A DNA stretch of 64,000 bases from Sabellastarte sp. h YS-2021 (taxonomy: Eukaryota > Annelida > Polychaeta > Sabellida > Sabellidae), in assembly GCA_964017235.1 (NCBI GenBank), contig OZ024931.1:108332221-108396220 (forward strand). Direction: 5' to 3'. The position numbers and the translations under genes were made by a program. This document shows positions 1 through 12,500 of the stretch, in pieces. How positions within the stretch are numbered: position 1 is the first letter of the stretch; every line of letters starts with the position of its first letter. The notes beneath the pieces are model-generated. The model worked only from the letters and a program-made list of their open reading frames with translations. It was not told the DNA's origin and made no database searches.

Positions 1-421
1 TACTGCTTATTATGAGAATTTTATACAACTGCCTATACAAAGCTAAAGTTTCTGCTGGTAATGGGTCCAATTTATAGCTTTTGCCAGTCTTTACTTGGCA
101 GAAAGTCCAACAACTTCTTAGAACTAGTTTTATTTTACTATTGAGCTATATGTTACTCTAGTACCTGAAATACGCTCAAGAACATAGCGTCACAAAGTTA
201 AATGTTTCTAATTGTAAGTGAATGTGGTTTCAAAATACTTTTGTAATATTTTCCAATTCATATTGTTATAAATGTGTAACTTATCATCGGCAATATATGG
301 TATGATAAAAACTAATGTCCATCTACTGTTTTCTGTTAAAATTGTTGGATTCATGCAAACTTAGAATTTGTGTGCATGCTTCATTTGCAATACTGAATCA
401 GTAAACAACATTAACTCTTAC

Positions 422-541
422 CTGTTTTACAGGTCTTGCCATCTGAATGTAATATATATCCTGTGCCACACTTACAGGTTCTACCACCAGGTTTTGGCAG
501 ACATATATGTGAACAACCTCCTTTGTTGGATGAACAACCAT
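422..541 (-). CDS. LRP exon: second EGF-like module
   Basis: The acceptor reads TATTGTAG and the donor CAG|GTAAGAG. The 120-bp exon is phase 1 at both ends and encodes one whole EGF-like module with six cysteines. It contains the LRP-typical [13 protein letters not shown] stretch, which follows YWTD propellers in this family. The preceding codon is completed as Asp if the upstream exon ends in G. A SINE starts about 40 bp upstream of the acceptor. This is the last exon of the gene in the window. Confidence 0.9.
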
Positions 542-3500
542 CTACAATAGATATTCAGATGAAGACTATAGGTACTTGATTTATTTGTTTGGGTTTTAAC
601 ATCTGTTGGGTAGTTGGTCATGGCCCTGTACTGTAAACTGCTGACCATTGGTAAGCAACTACCAACTTTCTAACATGGTTTTCAGAGTTTGAATTGCAGA
701 CCTCAGAGTTGAGGTGTAAGTGTGTTGCCACTACACACTTGAGACCCCATACAGGTACTTGAAAGCTATGCGACTATGTATTTACAAGATTTTATGAAGA
801 ATGACAACACCAAAATAATCAATAAAAGTTAGAAGATAACTGTGAGAAGATTATTAAAAGTAGCCTCATGTTTGTCAAGATATTATCATATATTGATCCA
901 CCAAAATCTAAAGATAATCCAACTATTATTTTAATCATTTTTGATACTACCTTAAATTTTATCAGTTCATAACAACATGTTGAAGCTAAGTAAATGCCTC
1001 ACCACTCCCACAATAGTGGCAAATGCCCATGTTTGTAGCTTGTTTGAGTAATGTAATGCAATAATATTTATGATCTCTGCAAGACCACCATAGGTAAGCT
1101 TCAAAGATTTCAGAAATGTCATTGTCAAATTGTCTGCTAGTTGAAAATCTAAACCAAGATAATTCAGAATTTAGTATGTACCGATAACGGAAAAGACGTG
1201 TTTTCAAAACGGAGACTTATAAGTGGAAAGATCCACAGTACATGGACTGTAAATAAACAAATTTATACTTATAAATGAATTCTGGGGTGTGTTTTATTGT
1301 TATTACAGCCAGTTTCAAACCTGAATACTGCAAAAGACTTAAAAGGCATCCTGATAGAAATCATTAATTATCGCTCATAATGACATTTAACCATGTGTAT
1401 CACCGACATGCAAAAACCTGTCTTGTGTTATCAGAACAGCTCTGTAAACTGATAGACGCCTATTTAATATTATTCTAGTGAAGAACATAGAGCTGTGCAA
1501 ACTGTTTCTAAGAAGAATATACAATTACCAGAGAGAACTTAATGTGTGTAGTTGAATGTGGCTGTGCAATTAAATGTGTATAAAGGAGAAAAAAGACTCT
1601 CAATGTGGAAAAAATCATAGCCTCTCAGTGGCTCGTGTTCCTATCTGTTATTTCGCTATTAATAAAGAAAGTGCATTTTAATAAAGAAAGTGCATTTTAA
1701 TAATAAAAGGGCAAGGTGCAAATGGCTACAAGAGAGAAAAAAACACGTCTGATTTAGTATGAAATCTGGTCAAAAAAGAACTCTTACCCAAAGAAGTCCC
1801 ACAACCGTAATTGATGTAAATAAAAAACTAAATACACGTACTTCCCCAGATTCCATACAAACAAAAAAGATAATGGCAACCTTGACAGAGTTACCAATCG
1901 ATCCTCTGAGTGACACAGTTACAGGTATTAATTATCAAAAAAGTATGAAAAAATAAATGAAAGTGATGCTCCTGGTTCAAAGATGTCTTTTCAGCCCTAT
2001 CTGAGGATGTTTGTGAGATGCAAAAGGCATTATCAAAAGTAAACAAATACACCCAACAATGCGCTGATAATTCTATTGAAATTGTTGAACTGAAAAAGAG
2101 TGTGTGCACTAGAAACTTCAAATAAACAACTGAATGACCACCTTGTCAAACTTGACCTAGATAATAGAAAAAATAATCTTATCCTTGAGGGTCTTCCAGA
2201 AAAAGGACCTAACGAGAATATACTTGATGAAGTATGCATGGTTCTTGAAAAGCATTTAAAAATTTTTAGTGCTGACATTAAACTATCTGCAGTGTACCGC
2301 TTGGTTAAGCCACCTCATTTACTACCATACCCAGTAACTAAACCAAGGAAGGTCATGATCAAGTTTGAGGAGAAATCAGAATGTGAAAGAGTGTGGAAAG
2401 CTAAATCAGGATTAAAAGGGACTAAGATTATATTATTTGAAGACTTACCAAGTTCAATGATTGACAACAGAAAAGTCTTGTTACCATACTTTCATGCAGC
2501 AAGAAGAAGTGAAAAAGTTAGAAAATGCAGTCTACAAAAAGACTGTCTTGTCATTGATAGCCAAAGGTTTTACGCAAGTGACATTGACAAAATTCCACAA
2601 GACCTACTACCACAAACACCGCTTTTTTCGGGAAGAGAAGCTTTATGAGTAATTTTTTCCCATGCCAATTTAAAGATAACCACATTACATTTGACAATGT
2701 AGAAAAGTTCTATCAATACAAAAAAGCCTTATATTTTCAAGATACATTATTGGGAGAACAAATCGTGAAAGCCAAAACACCAAGAAAAGCTAAATCACTT
2801 GGATACCAGATTAAACATTTTGATGAAGATATGTGGCAGACAGTGCAAAGGCAAACCATGTTTACAGGGTGTGTGCTTAAGTTCAAACAAAACCCACAAT
2901 TGGCAATGTTATTGAAAATGACAAAAGGCTCAATTGTTGAAGCAAATCCTCGGGAGAAGTTCTTTTCTTGCAGTCTGTCAATAACTGACAAAAAAATTGA
3001 AGACTGTAGTCAATGACCAGGAGAAAATGTGATTGGTCAAATTTTGTGTGACTTGAGAGAGTCTTTGTAAGTGAATTAATAAAAGTCCTAACGAAGTGAT
3101 AGTAAATCAAAAAAGAATAAATTTTTTATATAAGCTAGAACTGTTTTCTTAAAAGAACAGTATTACTAAAGTAAACTATAAATTGGTATTACTTTATTGC
3201 AATCACAAAGTAAATCATAGTTAAAAGGCTTTAGATCATACTGTACTGCAGTGTTGAATGGTGAAACTATCATGCTTATATACTTAATAAACTATTGGGC
3301 TCGATCAAAATTTGTGTGACCTGATAGTTTTTATGGGTAAATTTATAAAATTATAGGCTTTGATTATAGGCTCTGATAAGCCATATATGTTGTGTGCTGT
3401 ATTATAGCATATACTTGATATACAATAATAAAAACAAGAAACACTAACACTTACACTGTAATAGTAATATGTGAAACCATCAATATAACTGATTTAATTT

Positions 3501-6500
3501 ATATAAAGATGCATCACAATGTAATTGATCATTGAAATCATCTAGAAATAAAAAAGACAGTCTAATCCACTTATCCTGATCTTGGTAATATCGACTTCCT
3601 GATTGTCTTGAGGTTACACCCTCAGTCCCAACTCATTTAGAATAAAATATATAAAAAAATTAAAGCTTATTTCGATATAAAGTGCTAATATTTGCGCTTA
3701 TTTCGAGGCTATTTGCCATTTTACACACCCGGTTTTGTTTGTATCTAGTCCAGTGCAGTGGAGAGAATTCATTTGTAAGAAAAAACAAACACACACATCC
3801 AGTATGTGTTACAAGAGGCAATTTACCCAGTAAAGCTGAAATTCAAACAATAATATGGCCATCTTTGAAGACTAGCAACACTTTCAATGACAAGCCAAAT
3901 TTGTTTCCTCTCCCATTTCTGTTGGTACTGTACATAAACTTATATACACAGAGATTATATTTCAAAACTACTATCACTTGTGCTGCACGTTTTCTTGGAT
4001 ATTCCTGGATGAATAAATTAAAGGTATTTAGTAGTACATTTACAATATACCCAATGGACAAGTTTAGAGTGTATGATAGACATTTTGATACAAATGTATA
4101 TTGGGTCATTGCAATACATTTGATAAAAGGTTTAAATAGCATTATACTGGAATAGTGAAATGTAAAGCTATCAAATAATTGGTATATATCACATATTCAA
4201 GGTAATTAACCATTGATAACATTCAAATATACTAAATAAATAGAAGTTAAACGGGATGTTTTGATATAAGTATATACTTATGCTAGCTTATTGTAATGTA
4301 ATTGATAAATGACTTAAATAGCATTAAACTGTAGTAGTAAAGAGCGAAATTATCAGAATAACTGGTATATATTACCTACTGGTGTCATAATGTAATAAAG
4401 AATAGATAATATCCTGAAATACTATGACAGAAGTTAAACAGGATGTTTTGATACATATTGTACTGATTTATGGTAATATTATATAACAAAAGGCTAAAAT
4501 ATCACAGAATTGCAGCTGTGATGGGTAAAGTTATTAAGATAGTTGGAAACATCTTCTGTTGTGTGAACTATAACTTTGTGTCTACTTTTGAAATTGAAAT
4601 ATTGTTATGTCTCTTATCTGTTTGAAGTTACTGCAAAACACAAAATTGCAATTCGCTTGTAATTTATAACAGTATAATCAGTTATCAATGTTACTGCAAA
4701 ACACAAAATTGCAATTCTCTTGTAATTTATAACAGTATAATCAGTTATCAATGTAATTAACTACTGATCACATCCGGGGAAAAAACAATTATGATAAATT
4801 AAAATTAGAGGTTTTGATACACAGCACACACTTGTGCTAGCTTGGTGTAACATAATTGACAATGGCTTAAAGATCACTGAACTGTAGCAGTGAAGTGAGA
4901 AGCTATTTAAACAACTGGTATAAAACCGAAACATATTATAATGTCGTTGATCATTGAAAATATCACGAAAAATCAATTATGATGTAAGTTATACAAGAGG
5001 TTTTGCTACAAAGAATATACTTCTGGTAGTTTATGGGAATTGTAATGTAATTCACTATGGTATTGAAGTAGCAAACTAGATATTTGGTACACAAAACTTA
5101 ATTTACTTGATCAAGATTACTGGTATACATAAATTAATTTATAGAGATAAAAGGCTAGAAATATCCTTTTTAAATGTTAATACAGACATATTATAAAGTT
5201 GTCAATTACTTATTGTAACAATATTATATGATAAAGGTTAAATAAGAAAGTTTGACATAAAGTAAACACTTGTGCTAGTGTAATTGATAAAAGGTTTAAA
5301 AACACTATACTGTAGTGGCGAAGTCGAAATTTTCAAGAGTGTTTTAAGTCGAACTATAAAAAACATAGGTAAAATGTAAAGGGTGAATAACATAATTATT
5401 TCAACACAATATTTAAACATATGCTTATAAAACACGTGAACTTCAATACAAAGAGGATAAATGTTAAAATACTCTAAACAACAGGATGTTTTAAATTTGA
5501 TCATATGTTGGTTTAGCTTAAGTTTGCATAAATTCTTACTTAGGTAAAAGAACATAGTTAAGTCTGCCATAGTAATATCAAATGTTTATTTTGAAATGTT
5601 AAGATTACTTAAAAGTATGTAATATACATAGTTAATATCTCTGTTTTGAGATACAACCGTCAAATGTATATAAATCATAAGGTACACAAAGAATATGTTT
5701 ATTTTTGAAATCGAAAACTGTTATGCCTCTGGTCTGTTTATGTCATTGCAAAACACAAAATTGCAATTTCTTTGTAATCTTAATCAGTATAATCAGTTGG
5801 AGTTCTTAAAGGCTAGCTCATGTTTTAAACTTGGCATTAGTCAAATGCGATATGTTAGAAAGTGTAACCAAGTCCAAGTATGATAACTGATATGTTAAAA
5901 AGTGTAACCAAATCCAAGTATGATAACTAATTTTACTTTGAATTCACTCAATTGTAAAGGTTTGAGAGAAAAAAACAACAAAAAGATTATCACTTTTCAA
6001 ATGGATGCAGGCAAATCACAAAGGAATAACATTATCACAAGAAACACATTCTTGTAAGGAAGATGAAAATAAATTGAAAAAGAATTTAATGGTAAAATTT
6101 GTTACTCTCATGGTACATCCAATGGTAGAGGTGTTGCTATTTTAATTCCACCAAGTATTGATGGTGATATTAATATTCTTAAAATCACAACAGATACAAA
6201 TGGTAAAATTTTACTAGTTCACTGTGAAATAGAAAAATCAATATACATTATTGTAAATATCTATGCACCTACCAAGGATAACACAAAAGCTCAAAATGCA
6301 TTTCTAAATGAACTAATACAGTTAATTGAAGAGTATAGTGACAACGCTTTAATTATTGGTGGTGATTTTAACATATGCCTTGATACCAATAAAGATAAAA
6401 AAGGAGGTACCCCAGACAAGGAATCAGTCTATAGGGAGAATTAACATAACTTTATGGAAGAATTTTGTTTGTCGGAAATATGGCACATTAGGAACCCGGA

Positions 6501-9500
6501 CAAAATACAATTTAGTTAGAGAAATAACAGACCTAAAGGTTTAGTACAGGCAAGCTTAGACTTCTGGTTAATCTCTAATTTTCTAGAATATGATGTAACT
6601 AAATGTTGTATTCAACCTGGACTACTATCTGATCACAGTATATTGAAACTGTTATTGAACTTGATCAAAACCCAAGGTAGAGGCAGAGGGACTTGGAAAT
6701 TTAACAATAATTTGCTAAAAGACTTTGAGTATATTGATCTTGTTAAAAACAAGTTAAGTCCGTAAAAGAAACTTTTTTGTAAGATAAGAGAGTCTGATGG
6801 GAATTCTTGAAATGTCAACTTAGATCTGAAACTATGATTTTTGCTTGCAATAAAGCAAAACAATCGAGGCATGAAGAAAAAAACATTACAAGAAAAAAAT
6901 ACAAACTTTGGAAACATCTCTAGATGCCAATAACGAAGAACAAATCTCGGAATACAATCAATTAAGAAGAGAGTGGGAAAACCTCAAAGAAATCAAAACT
7001 AAAGGTACTATAATCAGATTGAAGGCACAATTAGTAGAAGAGGGGAAAAAAAACTCCAAATACTTTTAAATTTAGAGAAGCATAATTACAATTGGAAATG
7101 CATGAAAACGATCATAAATTGAGATGGGTTGGAAGTTACAGATCAAAAAAATATTCTGAAAGAACAAGCCAATTGTTTTGAGAATCTTTACACAACCAGA
7201 AAAATTGATTCTGTATCTAATAGTAAGATAGAGGAGACTTTTTTAACAAACATAAATATACCAAAGCTAGATCAAGATGTTAAATCAAATCTTGATCTTC
7301 CAATAAGTATAGATGAACTTTCACATGCACTTAAAAATATGAAAAACAACACCAGGCTCAGATGGGTTTACGGCAAATTTTTACAAGTTCTTCTGGACTG
7401 ACTTAAAAAATCTTCTACATGAAACATTAACTTATTCTTTTCAAAACGGAGAATCACCTTGTGGTCTTAGAAGAGGCGTACTTTCATTAATACCCAAAAA
7501 GATAAAGATTTATGTTACCTGAAATCATAGAGACCTGTATCTTTGTTACCAACGGATTATAAGATACTAGCAAAAGCACTGTCAAGAAGATTAGAACAAG
7601 TTATGCCAAGTTTGATAAGTTGTGATCAAGTGGGTTATATTAAAGGGCACTTTATTGGAGAAAATGTGAGAATTATAGAAGATATTTTGAGTTATACTAC
7701 AACTAAACATATCCCAGGGTTATTAATCCTAATCGATTTTGAAAAATCCTTTGACACTGTAGAATGAAACTTCCTTTTCAAAAGTCTCAAAAAATTTAAA
7801 AAGAAAATTTAAGTGTAAAGCAACCATTCTTGACTTACAATGTCTTATACAGGTATGGAATTCTATATGACCATTTATGTAACTGATTTATACATTAATT
7901 TATGTAACTTATGTAACATCTGTTTTGTAACAATCATCTACTAAAGAGGCTAATAAAAAAAAGAATGACAACACCAAAATAATCAATAAAAGTTAGAAGA
8001 TAACTGTGAGAAGATTATTAAAAGTAGCCTCATGTTTGTCAAGATATTATCATATATTGATCCACCAAAATCTAAAGATAATCCAACTATTATTTTAATC
8101 ATTTTTGATACTACCTTAAATTTCATCAGTTCATAACAACATGTTGAAGCTAAGTAAATGCCTCACCACTCCCACGATGGTGGCAAATGTCCATGTTAGT
8201 AGCTTGTTTGAGTAATGTAATGCAATAATATTTATGATCTCTGCAAGACCACCATAGGTAAACTTCAAAGATTTCACAATTGTCATTGTCAAATCGTCTG
8301 CTAGTTGAAAATCTAAACCAAGATAATTCAATCTCTAGAAAACTCCACTGACTGCCTTGTCAACAGTCCATAATTTTCAAGTACCACCTTTTAGTGCTTT
8401 AGGCTGTAACTTTCAACAACCCCCAATTCTGTCTGCATTGATAAATTCCAGCAAACTAAGTCATGTTTTTTTTATTTGGGGTTTTACGTCGCTTTCAACA
8501 CTGTACAGGTCATATCACGACGGGTAGTCATGTCAACTGATAAGTTGTTTCTATTGTCCCTCAAGCAAATTGGTAGCCAGAGGTTTGCACTAGTTGCACC
8601 ATACAAGTGGAATCACTTAACACTTATAGTCAGGTGACAAAAGTATGGATTCTACGGATTACAGGCTCTTCCATAGAGCCTGTGCAATGTTCTCCCTTAG
8701 TGCTCTATGATTCTCTGAAAGGATTTCCCTCTTAAACGAAATTTACTTCCAGTGAGGGTGTAAGATATAGCCTGATATAAAATGCACTTTTTTGTTTCAA
8801 AATACTTCAGCTTGTAAGTAAGTCTAACTATCTCCATATCTCTCCTGATGTGATGTAGGCTGTTTTGCTATTGAAACAGTTTGGATTATTCCTTCTTAGA
8901 CAAAATCTGTGTCCTGAATGTTAACATTAATCGGGCGCTTATTTAATTAAATTAAATATGACCTCAACTGATGAAAGGATGTAAAACTCTCAACACTGTC
9001 ATTTTATTCATCTTTACTAAAATACATTAATTGTATGACAAAACTTGCTTGTGTATCCTGCTGGTTGACTGTACTCTCCATATAACACAACATTCCCAGT
9101 TGTTGCTGCTTTCTGCACACTTCTGATGGTCTGACCTGTACCGTCTTTGTATGCCCAGTGCAGACCTGGTTCTCCTGATGTTTGGTCTGTCCACATCAGA
9201 TGATCCTATTATTATATACTTGCATTGTATAACATACATGTTTAAGTGGTAACACTTATTATTCATTTACATATTTATTCTACATGTGTCTTTGTTTAAA
9301 TATGTAACATCTCTTTGTTACCCTTATGACAGACTTAGTCTGTTGAAGTTTTGACAACAAAAGTATATGCTGTGCCTTAATTTAATTGGCTTTAACATAA
9401 GTTTCATTGTATAGGTCATATCACAATGGGTAGTTTTAAGGGCATGGGAAACTGGTACATATAAGATGATCAAGATTCTGCACTGTAAACTGCTGGGAGT

Positions 9501-12500
9501 CAGTAGGCAACTACCAACATTCCTGCATGGGGAAAGTTCAGGGTTTGAACCACAGACCTCAGATGTGGCATTCGACTGTGTTAATTGCTACACTACAGAG
9601 CCCCTAGTATCTGCAGTGACCTATGCGACAAACCAAGTAAACGCCACCCAAAATATAGCATTTTTGAAAGCTATGAACTTGGTTCAACTTACTTTAGATG
9701 TAATTATCATGTATTTAATTCAAACCAATACACTAACCTTACCTGGAAAGTTGCTACTCCAAAAGGATGAGAGTTAGACATTGTGATGATCACCTTCCTC
9801 CCTGTGCCATCTGTTTTAATGCTTTCAATTCTGTCATACAAGCTGTCTGTCCAGTACAATCTTAATAAATTAGTGCATGCATATTTTAGCTTTTTTTATA
9901 AAACTTTCATTAATATTTTATGCTACAGCTGAAATATTGTCAAACAAAGAAGTTTCAGTATTCAATATTCTTCCAAGGAGGGGAGAGGGCAAGAAATCCC
10001 CCATCAAGGTTATACACATAGTTCATTACATTAAGTACCACATAAAAGAGATTATATACAACAGATACATAAAGAAAAGATGCTTACACACTACACAAAA
10101 TTCTGCTTATACATTATAATGGTTTCTAAATATGGTTACTCATTCAATGCATGTTATCGCATTATTTGATGTTGGTTGTGTATTTGCATAGATGTTGCAG
10201 GTATCGCATATCAAAAATTGTTCAACAAAATTGTAAACACTGACCCTTTTATCATAAATATTTTTCTATGCATTTCTATTTGAGCCAAGTACTTTTGTTC
10301 AATGTACATATTGTTCACAAATCTTTGTAAACCTGAAATATTCAACTTTATATGCTTTCATGAACATTGGAAAATATAATATTAAGCTGTTATGCTAATT
10401 ATATTGACTAAATAATTGGGAATTTCTATTTCGAAATTCCCAAAAAGACTATGCTTGGATTTTATATTGTTTCAACCCTTAAGACTTGTTTGATCCATAC
10501 TTTAATGTCTCCCGAAAAACATGAGCTTTCTTCAAATGAAACAAATAAATGGTAAAGTGTTTCTTCATTCTCATGGCAAGGCCACATATAGGTGAGGTAG
10601 GTAATTTAATCTTGTGTAAATAATGCTTCACACCTATTAATCTACATATGATTTTATATTAAAACCAGATTGGGGAATTATCCTTTATTGAAAGGAAACA
10701 AATATTGTGTATGTTTGTCTGCTTTTCTATTGCTAGGATTTACAACTGAGAATTTTGATTATGATTCTTGACACATTAACAATATTGTGGAGTTTCATTG
10801 TAATAAAATGGTGGTGATTTTTGGCAAATCTTTGTCATAAGAAATAAACCAATGCTATATTGCATATAAAGAAAATATATTAAAAATTACACAAAGTTGG
10901 GGCTTTGCACCCCTTTTAATAAATTTAGTCATACTAGTACGTGAGCAATTAAATATGATCATCTAATTTACCTTTCATCTGCAAAGTCAACAGTCAGTTG
11001 TTCTGGTCTTCCCAGCACACTTGAAACAAAAGTTGTGGCTGAATCACCATTCAGAAACATACGCCCAATGTATGTCTGCGTAGAAACTCGTGTGAAATAT
11101 AAGTATCTGTTGTACATATATACCAGCTATTTATTATGCAGCCAAGGCCATATTTGACCTAAATATTGGAATATACAGATTGGGTTTTTTTTTGTTTTCC
11201 TCAGTGCTAGTTACCATGTACGATTAGTGTTACAGATTCATAAACAAGTGCTAATATATACCCCTACCAATGAAGTATTATTTTCTTGTCTGTTTGATTG
11301 TTTGTTAGCAGGATTACATAAATACTGGTTGGATCTTCCTGAATATATTCAGAGGATGGATCTTGGTCTAACATAGCTCTCGTTAAATTCTGACAGTAAT
11401 CTGGATAGTCCTATGGGTACAAAAAATAATTGGGATTTTCCAATTTACTTATATTACATTCCTTGGAGGAGTTATTTATTAGAAATTTAATGTTTTACAG
11501 AGCTTCTTCTCGTTTTTGCTGCACTTACGTCTATGTAGAAATTGGAGGGGGGGGGGGGGGGGTCTCCAGTTAAAAATTGGTGATTTATATATTCACTGAT
11601 GTCTCTATATGTTACAGACTTTTCTGTATTGTTTCTGTAAATGTAGATTTATTTTCCTTAATACTATTCATACAAAGTGGTGAATAATAAAATAAAACAT
11701 CCCTCATTAGACATATGTGTGTCATCCCCAGCCGCCAAGGAGACGATACTTTTAAAAATTGTTACAATATAGATCGTTTTTACTTGCATTTTACTGCTTC
11801 TGCTTCCATTTGTGTACATAATGTATCCTTACTGCCATATGATGGTTTTTATTGCTTTTTATTTTCCTTTAACAACTTTTCAGTATGTTTTGATGTAAAT
11901 CAGGTATTATCGCCCACCAAACGGGAATTATGGGTTCAATTCGTGTTTTTGTGTTTCTCTGAAGTTTATCAATTATTTCCTTGTATGTCCTTGTGTTTGT
12001 GTGTACATTCTCCTTATTTTTGATTGTAAACTTGAACACACTCTGGTATTTTTTACTTATTTAGGCCCCTTTCTGCTTTGTGTATTGTTGCTTAGGGACT
12101 GGTTGTTTGTAGTAGGCTTAGTGGGGTTGTATAGGGTGCCCGTGAGTCGCCCACAGCACGAATTGACTAAGGCTTGGCTGTCAGACAGATTGAGGACTGA
12201 GCTTTTAAGGCCTAAACTGGTGAGACTCCCCACGGTCCTTTTTCTTTAAGGCTAACAGAGTATGTACACTGTCCTTGCTCAGAAATGTACACTTTATACT
12301 GTCTGATTTTACTGGGTCTTTTCTCCGTAAACATAACACGCAAAGATACGGAGTTCTATATCACAAAGACTGCCCACGACTCTAGTCTACTACTCCCTCG
12401 TTCTTTCAAGCAGGTAAGCTGTTGCCGTAATGTGAAAAATTTTCCTACTACTACCAAGTTCAGAGACTTTTCTGTTTTACTTTTATTATGTGGAGATATT

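Larger units (their letters stand above)
1167..7960 (+). mobile_element. Tx1/L1-like non-LTR retrotransposon with NADAR domain, decayed
   Basis: Segment between the two 370-bp repeats. In order: about 590 bp of 5' leader with no clear coding; ORF1 with coiled coil and L1-ORF1-like core (1759-2648); a NADAR domain (2645-3070); a 2.9-kb AT-rich stretch of diverged repeats; ORF2 endonuclease (about 5935-6760) and the N-terminal half of reverse transcriptase (about 7050-7800); then a short tail ending in TAATAAAAAAAA at 7951-7962. Frame breaks are frequent, so it is dead. The reverse transcriptase stops before its catalytic YxDD block. It lies antisense inside the last large intron of the LRP gene. 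Clade is inferred from endonuclease text such as [15 protein letters not shown] and from the ORF1 type. Confidence 0.75.

Noticed and set aside
2461..2652. 63-codon frame overlapping LINE ORF1
   Set aside because: Out-of-frame shadow of the ORF1 core.
3682..4155. 157-codon open frame
   Set aside because: Lies in the AT-rich repeated array, shows no family pattern and has shadow frames on the other strand.
797..8330. Possible LDL-A or propeller exon inside the 370-bp repeats (minus strand text [15 protein letters not shown])
   Set aside because: A loose resemblance only; both copies end in the same stop, splice phases do not fit the LRP exons, and the frame choice is arbitrary.
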